Part shown: positions 1-7,772 of the stretch, piece by piece
How the letters are laid out: every line of letters begins with the position of its first letter
How positions within the stretch are numbered: the first letter of the stretch is position 1
Source of the DNA: Solimonas sp040066175
Lineage (GTDB): Bacteria; Pseudomonadota; Gammaproteobacteria; Nevskiales; Nevskiaceae
Length of the DNA stretch: 64,000 bases
Assembly (NCBI RefSeq): GCF_040066175.1
Contig: NZ_JBEAAM010000013.1
Location: 60,210 to 124,209 of the forward strand
Direction: 5' to 3'
The notes under the pieces: generated by a model
What the model was told of the DNA's origin: nothing
The model's input: only the letters and a program-made list of their open reading frames with translations
The model's database searches: none
Program-made: the position numbers and the translations under genes

Positions 1-194
1 TGGTAGAACTGGGTCTGCTCGCCGCCCAGCACGTCGTCACCCAGGCTCGCCGCGCGCATCGACTTGAGCATCTGCTGCAGCATCAGCGACTCGAACTGCT
101 TCGCCGTGTTGCGCAGCGCGTCGGGGTCGTCCCTGCGCGCGTCGGCGCGCAGCTGGGCGAACTGCGTGAAGTCGGTGGCGGCGACCGGATTCAT
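1..194 (-). CDS. flgJ: FlgJ, flagellar rod-binding protein (N-terminal part, cut by window edge)
   Basis: The first ~64 residues are visible; the gene runs off the left edge. The sequence has the rod-binding domain signature of FlgJ (KQFESLMLQQMLKSMR), which caps the growing rod in the periplasm. Whether the C-terminal muramidase domain of gammaproteobacterial FlgJ is present cannot be seen. The ATG lies 5 bp after the flgI stop, so it is the downstream member of the flgGHIJ unit. Identification rests on both motif and position. Confidence 0.9.
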   Translation of the reverse strand, partial: MNPVAATDFTQFAQLRADARRDDPDALRNTAKQFESLMLQQMLKSMRAASLGDDVLGGEQTQFY

Positions 195-199
195 GGCGC

Positions 200-1297
200 T
201 CAGATGACGACCAGTTCGGCGCGCAAGGCACCCGCTTCCTTGAGCGCTTCGAGGATGGCGACGAGATCGCCCGGCGCGGCGCCGACCTGGTTGACCGCGC
301 GCACGATGTCGTCGAGCGACACACCGGATTCGAACAGGAACATGCGGCCCTCGCCCTGCTGCGTGACCTCGATCGAGCTGCTCGGCACGACCACGGTCTG
401 GCCTTCGGAGAGCGGTGCCGGCTGGCTCACGCGCGGTTTCTCGGAGATCGTCACCGCCAGCGAGCCGTGCGCGACGGCCGCCGGCATCACGCGCACGTGA
501 CTGCCGATGACCACGGTGCCGGTGCGCGAGTTGATGACGACCTTGGCCGCGGCCTCGCCCGGCGTGAACTCGATGTTCTCCAGCGCGGCGAGGAAGGCCA
601 CGCGCTGATTGGTGTCGGCCGGCGCCTGCACGGACACGGTGACGGCGTCCTGCGCCTGCGCGAACTCGCCCTGCAGTGTCGTGTTGATGACCTGCGCCAG
701 GCGCGCGGCGGTCGTGAAGTCCGGCGTGTGCAGGTTGAGTTTCAGATCCGGCGTCGCGGCAAAGCTGCTCGGCACGGCCCGCTCGACCGTCGCGCCGTTG
801 GGGATGCGCCCGGCGCTGGGCACGTTGACCGACACACGTGAACCGTCTTTGCCGGACACCCCCAGGCCGCCGACGACGACGTTGCCCTGCGCCACCGCGT
901 AGATCTGGCCATCGACGCCCTTGAGCGGGGTCATCAGCAGCGAACCGCCGCGCAGCGAGCCGGCGTTGCCGATCGAGGACACGGTCACGTCGATGGATTG
1001 TCCCGGCTTGGCGAAGGCCGGCAGTTCGGCGTGGATCGCCACCGCGGCGACGTTCTTGAGCTGCGGATTGACATTCGCGGGCACGACCACGCCGAGCTGG
1101 TTGAGCATCGCCTTGAGACTCTGCGTCGTGAACGGCGCCTGCGTGGTCTGGTCGCCCGTGCCGTCGAGACCGACGACCAGGCCGTAACCGACCAGCGGGT
1201 TGCCGCGCACGCCCTGGATGCTGGCCAGATCCTTGATGCGCTCGGCGTGCGTCGGCAGCGCCAGCAACGCGAGCAACAGAGCCAGTGACTTGCGCAT
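200..1297 (-). CDS. flgI: FlgI, flagellar P-ring protein
   Basis: A 365-residue protein with a cleavable signal peptide (MRKSLALLLALLALPTHA) followed at once by the FlgI hallmark ERIKDLASIQGVRGNPLVGY. FlgI forms the P-ring in the peptidoglycan layer around the rod, with FlgA as its chaperone (flgA is on the other strand at 7.8 kb). Length matches the family. An upstream in-frame start (8 residues longer) is less likely because it would bury the signal peptide. It lies 8 bp downstream of flgH, as in canonical flgGHIJ operons. Confidence 0.97.
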   Translation of the reverse strand: MRKSLALLLALLALPTHAERIKDLASIQGVRGNPLVGYGLVVGLDGTGDQTTQAPFTTQSLKAMLNQLGVVVPANVNPQLKNVAAVAIHAELPAFAKPGQSIDVTVSSIGNAGSLRGGSLLMTPLKGVDGQIYAVAQGNVVVGGLGVSGKDGSRVSVNVPSAGRIPNGATVERAVPSSFAATPDLKLNLHTPDFTTAARLAQVINTTLQGEFAQAQDAVTVSVQAPADTNQRVAFLAALENIEFTPGEAAAKVVINSRTGTVVIGSHVRVMPAAVAHGSLAVTISEKPRVSQPAPLSEGQTVVVPSSSIEVTQQGEGRMFLFESGVSLDDIVRAVNQVGAAPGDLVAILEALKEAGALRAELVVI

Positions 1298-1305
1298 ATG
1301 CGACC

Positions 1306-1965
1306 TCAGAACGGGAACCACGGGGTATTGAAGAAGCGCCCGAGCCAGCCCTGCGCGCTGGCATCGGCGACCGCCCCCTTGCCGCCGTACTGGATGCGCG
1401 CGTTGGCGACGCGGTCCGAACGCACGGTGTTGTCGGCGCCGACGTCGGCGGGGCGCACGATGCCCTCGATCGACACCGTCTCCACACCCTGATTCAGCGC
1501 GAGCTGCTTCTCGCCGCGCACCACCAGGTTGCCGTTGGGCAGCACGCGCGTGATCAACACCGTGACCGAGCCGGTCAGCGCGTTCGACTGCGTGCTGCCG
1601 CCGGCGCCCTTGAAGCTCTGGTCGGCGCCGACGTCGAAATTGAGCACTTCGGTGCCGCCGATCGTCACCGGACGGCCGAACAGCGTCGGGCCGTTGATGC
1701 CGACCGAAGTCTCCTTGCTGGTGTTGGTCGCCGCCGCCTTCTTGGCATCGGTCTTCTCGACCAGCAGCACGGTCAGCACGTCGCCGACCTGACGCGCCTT
1801 GCGGTCCTCGAACAAGGCGATGTTGTGTGCGGCCTGGAAGATCGAGCCGTCGGTCGGCGCCTGCGGCTCGGCGACCGCTTCCGGCGGCAGCTCGTAGGGA
1901 TCGCGCTTGGGCGCGCCGGCACAGCCGGCGAGCGCAAGCACGCAGAGGACGAGAACGGCGCGCAT
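1306..1965 (-). CDS. flgH: FlgH, flagellar L-ring lipoprotein
   Basis: A 219-residue precursor with a lipoprotein signal (MRAVLVLCVLALAGCAG, lipobox LAGC, lipidated Cys about residue 15). The FlgH family core follows: GDVLTVLLVEKTDA in the middle and a C-terminal GxLARIQYGGKG-like segment (VANARIQYGGKG). FlgH forms the L-ring in the outer membrane. The gene is 8 bp downstream of flgG and 8 bp upstream of flgI. The open frame continues upstream, but only this ATG gives a lipoprotein signal. Confidence 0.97.
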   Translation of the reverse strand: MRAVLVLCVLALAGCAGAPKRDPYELPPEAVAEPQAPTDGSIFQAAHNIALFEDRKARQVGDVLTVLLVEKTDAKKAAATNTSKETSVGINGPTLFGRPVTIGGTEVLNFDVGADQSFKGAGGSTQSNALTGSVTVLITRVLPNGNLVVRGEKQLALNQGVETVSIEGIVRPADVGADNTVRSDRVANARIQYGGKGAVADASAQGWLGRFFNTPWFPF

Positions 1966-1973
1966 CGCAAGCC

Positions 1974-2759
1974 TCACAGATTGTTGGACACGTAGGCCAG
2001 CATCTGGTCGGTGGTCGAGATCGCCTTGGAATTCATCTCGTAGGCGCGCTGTGTCTCGATCATGTTGACCAGCTCCTCGACGACGTTGACGTTCGAGGAT
2101 TCGAGCGAGCCCTGCAGCAGGCGGCCGAGCCCGCTCTGCCCGGGCGCGCCGGTCTGCGGCGCGCCGCTGGCTGCGGTCTCGGAGAACAGGTTCTCGCCAT
2201 TGGCCTGCAGTCCGGCGGGGTTGATGAAATCGGCGATGGTGAGGCTGCCGACCTGCTGCGGCGCGGCGTCGCCGGCGATCTGCACGCTGACCGTCCCGTC
2301 GGCGCCGATCGTCACCGTCTGCGCGTTCTGCGGGATGGTGATGCCCGGCGACACCGGGTAACCGCTGGAGGTGACCAGCTGGCCCTGGCTGTCGATCTCG
2401 AACGAGCCGTCGCGCGTGTACTGGATCGTGCCGTCCGGCATCTGGATCTGGAAGAAGCCGCGGCCGTTGATCGACAGATCGAAGGGGTTGTTGGTCTGCA
2501 GGAAATTGCCCTGCGTGAAGGTCTTGTCGGTGGCCACCACGCGCACGCCGGTGCCGAGCATCAGCCCGGTGGGCGACTGGGTCTGCTGCGAGGTCTGCCC
2601 GCCCGGCTGGCGCAGCGTCTGGTACATCAGATCCTCGAAGCTCGCGCGACCGCGCTTGTAGCCGGTCGTGTTGACGTTGGCGAGGTTGTTGGAGATCACG
2701 GTCATGCGCGTCTGCTGCGCGTCCAGACCGGTCTTCGCGACCCACAGAGCTTGATTCAT
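1974..2759 (-). CDS. flgG: FlgG, flagellar distal rod protein
   Basis: A 261-residue distal rod protein with the N-terminal flagellar bb_rod motif (NNLANVNTTGYKRGR) and the C-terminal heptad-rich segment (NVNVVEELVNMIETQRAYEMNSK) shared by all axial proteins. The start ATG is preceded by a near-consensus Shine-Dalgarno (AGGAGGTGG on the minus strand, about 2764-2772), so longer in-frame starts are rejected. FlgG is separated from upstream flgF by 282 bp holding promoter-like elements and inverted repeats, so flgGHIJ is probably its own transcription unit. Confidence 0.97.
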   Translation of the reverse strand: MNQALWVAKTGLDAQQTRMTVISNNLANVNTTGYKRGRASFEDLMYQTLRQPGGQTSQQTQSPTGLMLGTGVRVVATDKTFTQGNFLQTNNPFDLSINGRGFFQIQMPDGTIQYTRDGSFEIDSQGQLVTSSGYPVSPGITIPQNAQTVTIGADGTVSVQIAGDAAPQQVGSLTIADFINPAGLQANGENLFSETAASGAPQTGAPGQSGLGRLLQGSLESSNVNVVEELVNMIETQRAYEMNSKAISTTDQMLAYVSNNL

Positions 2760-2802
2760 CGGCCACCTCCTGCGGCGGACATCCGCCGATAGCAGGGGCT
2801 GT

Positions 2803-2817
2803 ACAAGTTCCGGGCCA
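2803..2817 (-). promoter_or_regulatory. sigma54-like promoter candidate for flgG
   Basis: Read on the minus strand the site is TGGCCC-N5-TTGT, against the consensus TGGCAC-N5-TTGC. The GG element and spacing are right, but the -12 dinucleotide is GT instead of GC. It lies 44 bp upstream of the flgG start. The two mismatches make it a weaker call than the flgB and flgA sites. Confidence 0.4.
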
Positions 2818-2832
2818 GGAGGAGATGTCGGG

Positions 2833-2858
2833 TTATCGGCGCGGACGAGCGGTGTTTC
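2833..2858 (-). promoter_or_regulatory. sigma28-like promoter candidate upstream of flgG
   Basis: The minus strand carries an exact GCCGATAA octamer (2840-2833), the FliA -10 consensus. The -35 region offers only GAAA (2858-2855) at a 14-bp spacing where TAAA at 15-16 is expected. It overlaps the same region as the sigma54-like site. It may be a secondary late promoter for flgG or chance. Confidence 0.3.
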
Positions 2859-2882
2859 GTGGTCGCGCGGCGAGTGTGGCGC

Positions 2883-2896
2883 CGCCATCGATGGCG
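2883..2896. repeat. 14-bp palindrome CGCCATCGATGGCG
   Basis: A perfect 14-bp palindrome without spacer in the flgF-flgG gap. It could be an operator for a dimeric regulator. No named regulator site is recognised. Confidence 0.4.
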
Positions 2897-2941
2897 CGAC
2901 CGATCGTCCTCATCGACCCGGGGACCGCACCCGCTCTCCCC

Positions 2942-2962
2942 GTCGTGACATCGAGTCACGAC
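2942..2962. repeat. Inverted repeat GTCGTGAC-N5-GTCACGAC
   Basis: Perfect 8-bp arms with a 5-bp spacer, between the putative flgG promoters and the flgF stop. With the promoter candidates at 2803-2858 it would lie 85-160 bp upstream. That fits a distal activator site, as sigma54 enhancer-binding proteins use, but it matches no consensus I know. Confidence 0.4.
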
Positions 2963-3004
2963 CCGTCCCGGCATGCGCTGCATGGCCGTGCGCTCGCCGC
3001 CGCC

Positions 3005-3028
3005 GACGATGCCCTTCAAGGCATCGTC
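3005..3028 (-). terminator. Hairpin after flgF (possible terminator or mRNA-stabilising stem)
   Basis: A perfect 9-bp stem (GACGATGCC / GGCATCGTC) with a 6-nt loop starts 14 bp after the flgF stop. No T-tract follows, so intrinsic termination would be weak. It could instead protect the 3' end of a flgBCDEF transcript. Position supports an operon boundary. Confidence 0.45.
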
Positions 3029-3041
3029 GAAGCACACCGAC

Positions 3042-3785
3042 TCACCCGCCCATCCGCACCAGCGAGCTCGCCGCCTGCGCGTTGTCTTCCGCGGCGCGCA
3101 TGACCTTCACCTGTAGGTCGAACTGGCGCGCGAGGCTGATCATGTTGACCATCGCCTCCGGCAGGTTGACGTTGCTGGTTTCCAGTGCGCCAGCGGTGAT
3201 CACGTTGCCGGACGCCGGATTGAGCGCCACGCCGGGCCTGGCGCGCATCAGGCCGTCGCTGCCGCGTTCGAGCTGGTCGGGCTGCGCCTGCACGGTGCGC
3301 AGGCGGCCGACCGCGACCAGCGTCTCCGGCCCGCTGCCCTGCGGCACCAGCGAGACGGTGCCGTCCCCGCCGATCAGCAGCTGCCCGCTCGGCGGCACGC
3401 TGATCGGGCCGCCGTCGCCGAGCACGGTATGACCGGCGCCGACGCGGATCTGGCCGCCGACGTCGATCCGCAGATCGCCGGCCTTGGTGTAGGCCTCGGA
3501 ACCGTCCGGCGCGACGACGGCGAGCCAGACGTCCTCGCGCATCGCCACGTCGAGATCGCGGCCGGTCTGCTGGATCACCCCGCTGCGCGCGTCCCAGCCC
3601 AGTCCGGCGCCGAGCGCGTTGACGCGCGACGGCAGACCCGCGCCCTCGACCGCCTGCGGCAGGTTGGCGGTCAGCTCGGCACGGAAGCCGGTCGTCGAGG
3701 CGTTGGCGAGGTTGTGGCTGTTGACCGTCTGCGCCTTCAGCGTCTGCGCGGCGCCGGTCATCGCAACGTAGAGGGCACGGTCCAT
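3042..3785 (-). CDS. flgF: FlgF, flagellar proximal rod protein
   Basis: A 247-residue axial protein starting MDRALYVAMTGAAQTLKAQ, with the rod N-terminal motif (NSHNLANASTTGFRAE) and the C-terminal segment NVNLPEAMVNMISLARQFDLQ. These place it with FlgF rather than FlgG or FlgE. It builds the proximal rod in the periplasm. It follows flgE by 12 bp on the same strand and ends the upstream flgBCDEF unit, since a hairpin and a 282-bp gap follow. Confidence 0.95.
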   Translation of the reverse strand: MDRALYVAMTGAAQTLKAQTVNSHNLANASTTGFRAELTANLPQAVEGAGLPSRVNALGAGLGWDARSGVIQQTGRDLDVAMREDVWLAVVAPDGSEAYTKAGDLRIDVGGQIRVGAGHTVLGDGGPISVPPSGQLLIGGDGTVSLVPQGSGPETLVAVGRLRTVQAQPDQLERGSDGLMRARPGVALNPASGNVITAGALETSNVNLPEAMVNMISLARQFDLQVKVMRAAEDNAQAASSLVRMGG

Positions 3786-3797
3786 GAGAGCTCAGCC

Positions 3798-5024
3798 TCA
3801 ACGGATGTTGATGATGGTCTGGGTGACCTGGTCGGCGGTCGAGATCATCTGCGCGTTGGCCTGGAAGTTGCGCTGCGCGGTGATCATGTTGACCAGCTGC
3901 TCGGTCAGATCGACGTTGGACCCCTCCAGGGCACCGGACTGGATCTGGCCGAAGTTGGTGGACCCGGCCGCGCCGCGGATCACCTGGCCCGCGGCGAAGC
4001 TGTCGCCCCAGGCGGTGTCGCCGAGCTGCTGCAGCCCCTGCGGATTGGGAAAGGTGGACAGCGCGATCTGACCCAGCGGTGTGGCCTGGCCATTGGTGTA
4101 GCGCGCCTGCACCACGCCCTCGGCGGTGATCTCCAGGCCGGTCAGGCGGCCGGTGGTGTAGCCGTCCTGGATCAGCGAGGCGACGCCGAAGCTGGCGCCG
4201 TACTGCGTCGTCTGCAGCAGGTCGAGATTGATCGTGATGTTGGCGGCGCCGTTGGTCGGCGTGAACGCGGACAGCGCGATCTGGCCGCTGGGCGGCGTCG
4301 CGAGGGTGCCGGTGTTGGTGAAGGTGATCGTCTCACCCGCCACCGGCGTCACCGCGGTGCCGTCGATCTCCGCGTGCAGGGTCCACTCGTTGGGGTTCGC
4401 GGTCTTGACGTAGTACAGGCTCGCGGTGTGCGCCGCACCCAGCGAGTCGAACACGGTCAGCGAGGTCGTGTGGTTGTAGCTGGTCGGATCGGCCGAGTTG
4501 AACGGCGCGGTCGTCGGCGGGGTCGCGTTCGCCGGCAGGTTCAGCACCGTCTGGATGGTGCTCGTCGCCTGCGGCGGATTGTCGGCGGTCGAGATCTGCA
4601 GATCGGTCAGGCGCGCGGTGTCGAAGCTGGCACCGTTGTTGACCGGCGGGAACACCTGCAGACGCTGGCCGGTGGCATTGACGACGTAACCCTGGCGGTC
4701 GGTGCCGAACGCGCCGGCGCGGGTATAGACGATGGTGCCGTTGTCCGAGAGCGTGAAGAAGCCATTGCCGGTGATCGCGAGGTCCAGCGAGTTGTTGGTG
4801 AAATTGATGCTGCCCTGCACGAACTGCTGCGCGACGCGCTGCAGGCGCACGCCGGCGCCGATCGCGTTGGACGCCACGCCGAAGTACGAGATCGGATACA
4901 GGTCGCCGAACTCGGCGCGCGACTGCTTGAACCCCGTGGTGTTGACGTTGGCGATGTTGTTCGCGGTGACGCTCAGATCCGAGTTGGCGGCGTTCAGACC
5001 GGACAGGGAGATGCGGAAAGACAT
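3798..5024 (-). CDS. flgE: FlgE, flagellar hook protein
   Basis: A 408-residue hook protein: N-terminal MSFRISLSGLNAANSDLSV and NNIANVNTTGFKQSRAEFGD, a Thr/Ala-rich central surface domain, and C-terminal NVDLTEQLVNMITAQRNFQA. Length is typical of FlgE. Monomers polymerise into the hook outside the cell after export by the flagellar type III apparatus, capped by FlgD encoded just upstream (13 bp gap). The open frame continues upstream, but the conserved N-terminus fixes this ATG. Confidence 0.97.
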   Translation of the reverse strand: MSFRISLSGLNAANSDLSVTANNIANVNTTGFKQSRAEFGDLYPISYFGVASNAIGAGVRLQRVAQQFVQGSINFTNNSLDLAITGNGFFTLSDNGTIVYTRAGAFGTDRQGYVVNATGQRLQVFPPVNNGASFDTARLTDLQISTADNPPQATSTIQTVLNLPANATPPTTAPFNSADPTSYNHTTSLTVFDSLGAAHTASLYYVKTANPNEWTLHAEIDGTAVTPVAGETITFTNTGTLATPPSGQIALSAFTPTNGAANITINLDLLQTTQYGASFGVASLIQDGYTTGRLTGLEITAEGVVQARYTNGQATPLGQIALSTFPNPQGLQQLGDTAWGDSFAAGQVIRGAAGSTNFGQIQSGALEGSNVDLTEQLVNMITAQRNFQANAQMISTADQVTQTIINIR

Positions 5025-5037
5025 GGCGGAGCTCCTG

Positions 5038-5700
5038 CTAGAGAATTTGCTGCACGTCGGACAGCCCGACCGGCGACAGACCGAGTAGATCGAGGGTGAT
5101 GCCGCCGTTCTGGAGGACGACGGAGGCGACCTGGCCAACCGCGAGGGTCGCGACCGCCTGCTGGCTGCTGCCCTGCACCAGGCGCGCGCGCAGGCCGTAA
5201 CTGCCTTCGGCCAGCACCTGGCCGCCGGCGTCGCGGCCGTCCCAGGCGAAGCGCGCGGTGCCGGCCGGCTGCGTGCCGAAATCCATCGTGCGCACCACCT
5301 GGCCGCCGGCATCGACGATATCGACGAGCAGCTGACCGCTGGCCGGCAGTTGCGCGCCGCCGAGCAGATAGCCGTCGGCCGCCAGATATCCGGTGTCGCT
5401 GGGCACCAGCACGCTGCGACCGACCAGCCCGGCGGCCTGCAGCGTCTGGTTGGCCGACAACGAGCTCGCCAGGTTGGCGAACGAGCGCTGCATGTCCTGG
5501 ATGCCCGACACCGTGGTGAACTGCGCGATCTGGCTCAGGAACTCGCCGTTCTCCATCGGCTTGAACGGATCCTGGTTCTTCAGCTGCGCCGTCATCAGCT
5601 TGAGGAAGTCCTCCTGGCCGAGCTGCTTCTTCGCGCTCGGCGATTGCAGTGTCAGACCGAGGTCGGCGTAGGTTGAATCGACTGCGCCCGTGGCGGCCAT
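5038..5700 (-). CDS. flgD: FlgD, hook-capping protein
   Basis: A 220-residue hook assembly cap. The N-terminus has the FlgD signature (QEDFLKLMTAQLKNQDPFKP, then NGEFLSQIAQFTTVSGIQDM). The C-terminus forms the FlgD Ig/Tudor-like region (GTARFAWDGRDAGGQVLAEGSY). It sits at the tip of the growing hook and is replaced by hook-associated proteins. It lies between flgC (11 bp) and flgE (13 bp) on the same strand, the standard gene order. Confidence 0.96.
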   Translation of the reverse strand: MAATGAVDSTYADLGLTLQSPSAKKQLGQEDFLKLMTAQLKNQDPFKPMENGEFLSQIAQFTTVSGIQDMQRSFANLASSLSANQTLQAAGLVGRSVLVPSDTGYLAADGYLLGGAQLPASGQLLVDIVDAGGQVVRTMDFGTQPAGTARFAWDGRDAGGQVLAEGSYGLRARLVQGSSQQAVATLAVGQVASVVLQNGGITLDLLGLSPVGLSDVQQIL

Positions 5701-5711
5701 CGCGGGTCTCC

Positions 5712-6119
5712 TCAGCGGCCGAGGTTGAGCGTGGCCAGCGCCAAGTCCTTGGCGGTGTTCATCACGTCAACGCTGGATTGATAGGAACGCGCGGCGGAGA
5801 TCATGTTGGCCATCTCCTCGACGACGTTGACGTTGGGTGCATAGACGTAACCCTGGGCGTCCGCCAGCGGATGGCCGGGTTCGTAGCGTTTCTCCGGTGC
5901 GGCCTGCGACTCGACGACGCCGAGCACGCGCACGCCCGCGGCATCGTCCTGCCCGGGTTCGGCGGCGGCCTGGAACACCGGCAGACGCGCCCGGTACACG
6001 GTGTTCTCGTCGCCGGACACCGCGTCGGCGTTGGCGAGATTGCTGGCGACGGTGTTCAGGCGCACCGACTGCGCCGACAGCGCCGATCCGGCGATGTCGA
6101 AGATTCTGAACGAGGACAT
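5712..6119 (-). CDS. flgC: FlgC, flagellar proximal rod protein
   Basis: A 135-residue rod protein beginning MSSFRIFDIAGSALSAQSVR, with ASNLANADAVSG near the N-terminus and the axial C-terminal motif NVNVVEEMANMISAARSYQS. Length agrees with FlgC. It forms the proximal rod with FlgB and FlgF. It lies 27 bp downstream of flgB and 11 bp upstream of flgD. Confidence 0.96.
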   Translation of the reverse strand: MSSFRIFDIAGSALSAQSVRLNTVASNLANADAVSGDENTVYRARLPVFQAAAEPGQDDAAGVRVLGVVESQAAPEKRYEPGHPLADAQGYVYAPNVNVVEEMANMISAARSYQSSVDVMNTAKDLALATLNLGR

Positions 6120-6146
6120 GACGGGTCGTTCTCCTGTGCAGGCCGA

Positions 6147-6542
6147 TTACTGGCCGGTGAGCGCGGTGATCAGGCCCTTGATGCGGGCATCGAGGAAACC
6201 CATGCTGGCGCGGTAGCGCAGCGCCGCATCCGCGAACTGCGCCTGCTCGACCTGCACGTCCACGGTGTTGCCGTCCTGCGCCGGCTGCATCGGCACCCGG
6301 AAGGACGGCTCGGCGCGCTCGCCCACTGACAGCTGCGGCGCGCCGCCCAGATGCGCCGGATTCGAGCGCTGCGGCGCAGCGGCCGCTTGCGTCGCCGCGA
6401 GCACCTGGCGGAAGTCGATGTCACGCGCCTGGAAGCCGGGCGTATCGGCGTTGGCGATGTTGGCGGCGATCAATTCCATGCGCTGGCGCTGCAGCTGCAG
6501 CGCCGCCGGGTGGATGCCGAACAGTGGATCTTCGAGTGCCAT
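6147..6542 (-). CDS. flgB: FlgB, flagellar proximal rod protein
   Basis: A 131-residue rod protein with the FlgB signature RMELIAANIANADTPGFQAR and the C-terminal helix LRYRASMGFLDARIKGLITA. It is the first gene of the rod/hook unit. The chosen ATG (codon at 6540-6542) is 34 bp downstream of a sigma54 promoter, and a perfect hairpin lies in the leader right in front of it. A longer frame upstream would run through the promoter and is rejected. Confidence 0.95.
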   Translation of the reverse strand: MALEDPLFGIHPAALQLQRQRMELIAANIANADTPGFQARDIDFRQVLAATQAAAAPQRSNPAHLGGAPQLSVGERAEPSFRVPMQPAQDGNTVDVQVEQAQFADAALRYRASMGFLDARIKGLITALTGQ

Positions 6543-6547
6543 CGGAA

Positions 6548-6569
6548 CCTGCCACGAAGGTGTGGCAGG
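6548..6569 (-). promoter_or_regulatory. Leader hairpin covering the flgB ribosome-binding region
   Basis: Perfect 8-bp arms (CCTGCCAC / GTGGCAGG on plus) with a 6-nt loop end 5 bp before the flgB start codon on the minus-strand mRNA. The arm GGCAGG is the only purine-rich segment at Shine-Dalgarno distance. The stem would therefore hide the ribosome-binding site and could be opened by RNA or protein factors. The structure is visible; the regulatory role is inferred. Confidence 0.5.
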
Positions 6570-6575
6570 CTCGGG

Positions 6576-6590
6576 GCAAGTCCTGTGCCA
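6576..6590 (-). promoter_or_regulatory. sigma54 (RpoN) promoter of flgB operon
   Basis: The minus strand reads cTGGCAC-AGGAC-TTGC, an exact match to the TGGCAC-N5-TTGC core with GG and GC ten bases apart. It is 34 bp upstream of the flgB ATG. In polar-flagellate gammaproteobacteria the rod/hook genes are RpoN-dependent with a FleQ/FleR-type activator, which fits. Confidence 0.85.
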
Positions 6591-6662
6591 GGGACCGGCG
6601 ACGGCCGGCCGGCGCCGTCGAACGGTGGCGACGGCCATTCGGCCGGCCACCCGACGGATCGT

Positions 6663-7601
6663 TCAGGCCGCCTGGGCCTGCTGCAGCTCGCGCAAGTGGA
6701 CGAGCACGCCTTCGGCGAGGTCGTTGGCGCTGAACTTGGGCACGAACTTGTCGGCGCCGACACGCTGCACCATCGCGTTGTTGAAGACGCCGGACAGCGA
6801 GGTGTGCAGCATCACATAGAGATCGCGCAGGCGTGGATCACGCCGGATTTCCGTCGTCAGGGTGTAGCCGTCCATGTTGGGCATCTCCACGTCGGAGATG
6901 ACCATCAGCAGCTGGTCGCCGATCGGTCCCTGCTCGGCCATGCGCTGCAGCTGGCGCAGCGCCTCGCGGCCGTCGGCGACGGTGATGGTCTCGACCCCGA
7001 TCTGACCGAGCGTGCGCTCGATCTGGTTGCGCGCGACGCGCGAATCGTCCACGACCAGGATCTTGCGGCCACCGAGGTCGATCCGGCTCGCGGTGTCGCG
7101 CAGTTCGTCGGACAGCTCCGGCGCGGCGCCGACGACTTCCGACAGCACTTTCTCGACGTCGATGATCTCGACCAGCCGGTCGTTGTAGCGGGTGATCGCG
7201 GTCAGATAGCCCTCGCCGGCGCCGGTCGGCGGCGGCTGCAGCGCCGCGACATCGACATGCACGATGCGATCGACCGAACTGACGAGAAACCCCTGCGTCG
7301 AGCGGTTGAACTCGGCGACGATGACGTGCTGGCCCGGCGCACCGCCCAGATCCTCGGCGCCGATCGCCTTCTGCAGGTCGATCACCGGGACGATGCGTCC
7401 GCGGATGTGGGCCACGCCGGCGACATGCGGGTGCGCGCCCGGAAAACTCGACAGCGCCGGGCGCCGGATCACTTCCTGCACCTTGAACACGTTGATGCCA
7501 AAGATTTGACGCGGCCCTAGGTGGAACAGCAGCAACGCCAGACGGTTGTGACCCGCCAGCTGGGTGCTGCGATCGATGCTTTCGAGTAGTCCGTAGGCCA
7601 T
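6663..7601 (-). CDS. cheV: CheV, chemotaxis coupling protein (CheW-receiver fusion)
   Basis: A 312-residue protein with a CheW-like coupling domain (about 1-160, with VAHIRGRIVPVIDL at 63-76) followed by a receiver domain (about 178-305). In the receiver, the acidic pocket is at VDDS (184-187), the phosphoacceptor is Asp237 in ISDVEMPNMDG, and the conserved Lys is in ADKFVPK. CheV couples chemoreceptors to CheA and is thought to act in adaptation. Its placement next to flgB/flgA matches flgM-flgA-cheV-type clusters of other gammaproteobacteria. In-frame ATGs upstream give no CheV-like sequence. Confidence 0.95.
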   Translation of the reverse strand: MAYGLLESIDRSTQLAGHNRLALLLFHLGPRQIFGINVFKVQEVIRRPALSSFPGAHPHVAGVAHIRGRIVPVIDLQKAIGAEDLGGAPGQHVIVAEFNRSTQGFLVSSVDRIVHVDVAALQPPPTGAGEGYLTAITRYNDRLVEIIDVEKVLSEVVGAAPELSDELRDTASRIDLGGRKILVVDDSRVARNQIERTLGQIGVETITVADGREALRQLQRMAEQGPIGDQLLMVISDVEMPNMDGYTLTTEIRRDPRLRDLYVMLHTSLSGVFNNAMVQRVGADKFVPKFSANDLAEGVLVHLRELQQAQAA

Positions 7602-7745
7602 GCGGATCCGTCGCGCTGCGGCGAACGTGGCGGCCACGCTCGCGGGAAGCCTGATTGTCCTCCGCGGCTCGCGGATTCGGCACGGGCGGCGATTGCCGGG
7701 GCCGATCGGGCGCCGGACGGTCGCCCCCGCCCGGCGGCGCGCCCC

Positions 7746-7760
7746 TGGCACATGCCTTGC
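7746..7760 (+). promoter_or_regulatory. sigma54 (RpoN) promoter overlapping the flgA start
   Basis: TGGCAC-ATGCC-TTGC is an exact match to the sigma54 core. With C7760 as -12, transcription would start at about 7772, one base before the ATG at 7773. The promoter thus predicts an essentially leaderless flgA mRNA and excludes the upstream ATG at 7752. flgA is RpoN-regulated in Pseudomonas aeruginosa. Confidence 0.7.
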
Positions 7761-7772
7761 CTGCGGCTGGAC

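Larger units (their letters stand above)
2760..3041. other. flgF-flgG intergenic region with promoter candidates and three inverted repeats
   Basis: This 282-bp gap is by far the largest inside the flg cluster; the other rod/hook genes are 8-27 bp apart. It holds a degenerate sigma54-like site, a sigma28 -10-like octamer, and three perfect inverted repeats, listed separately. No convincing gene is present: short open frames in both orientations lack recognisable protein features. I infer a break between a flgBCDEF unit and a flgGHIJ unit. Confidence 0.6.

Noticed and set aside
7752..7772. ATG at 7752 as flgA start
   Set aside because: It lies within the -24/-12 spacing of an exact sigma54 site, so it would be upstream of the predicted transcript start; the ATG at 7773 gives a cleaner signal peptide.
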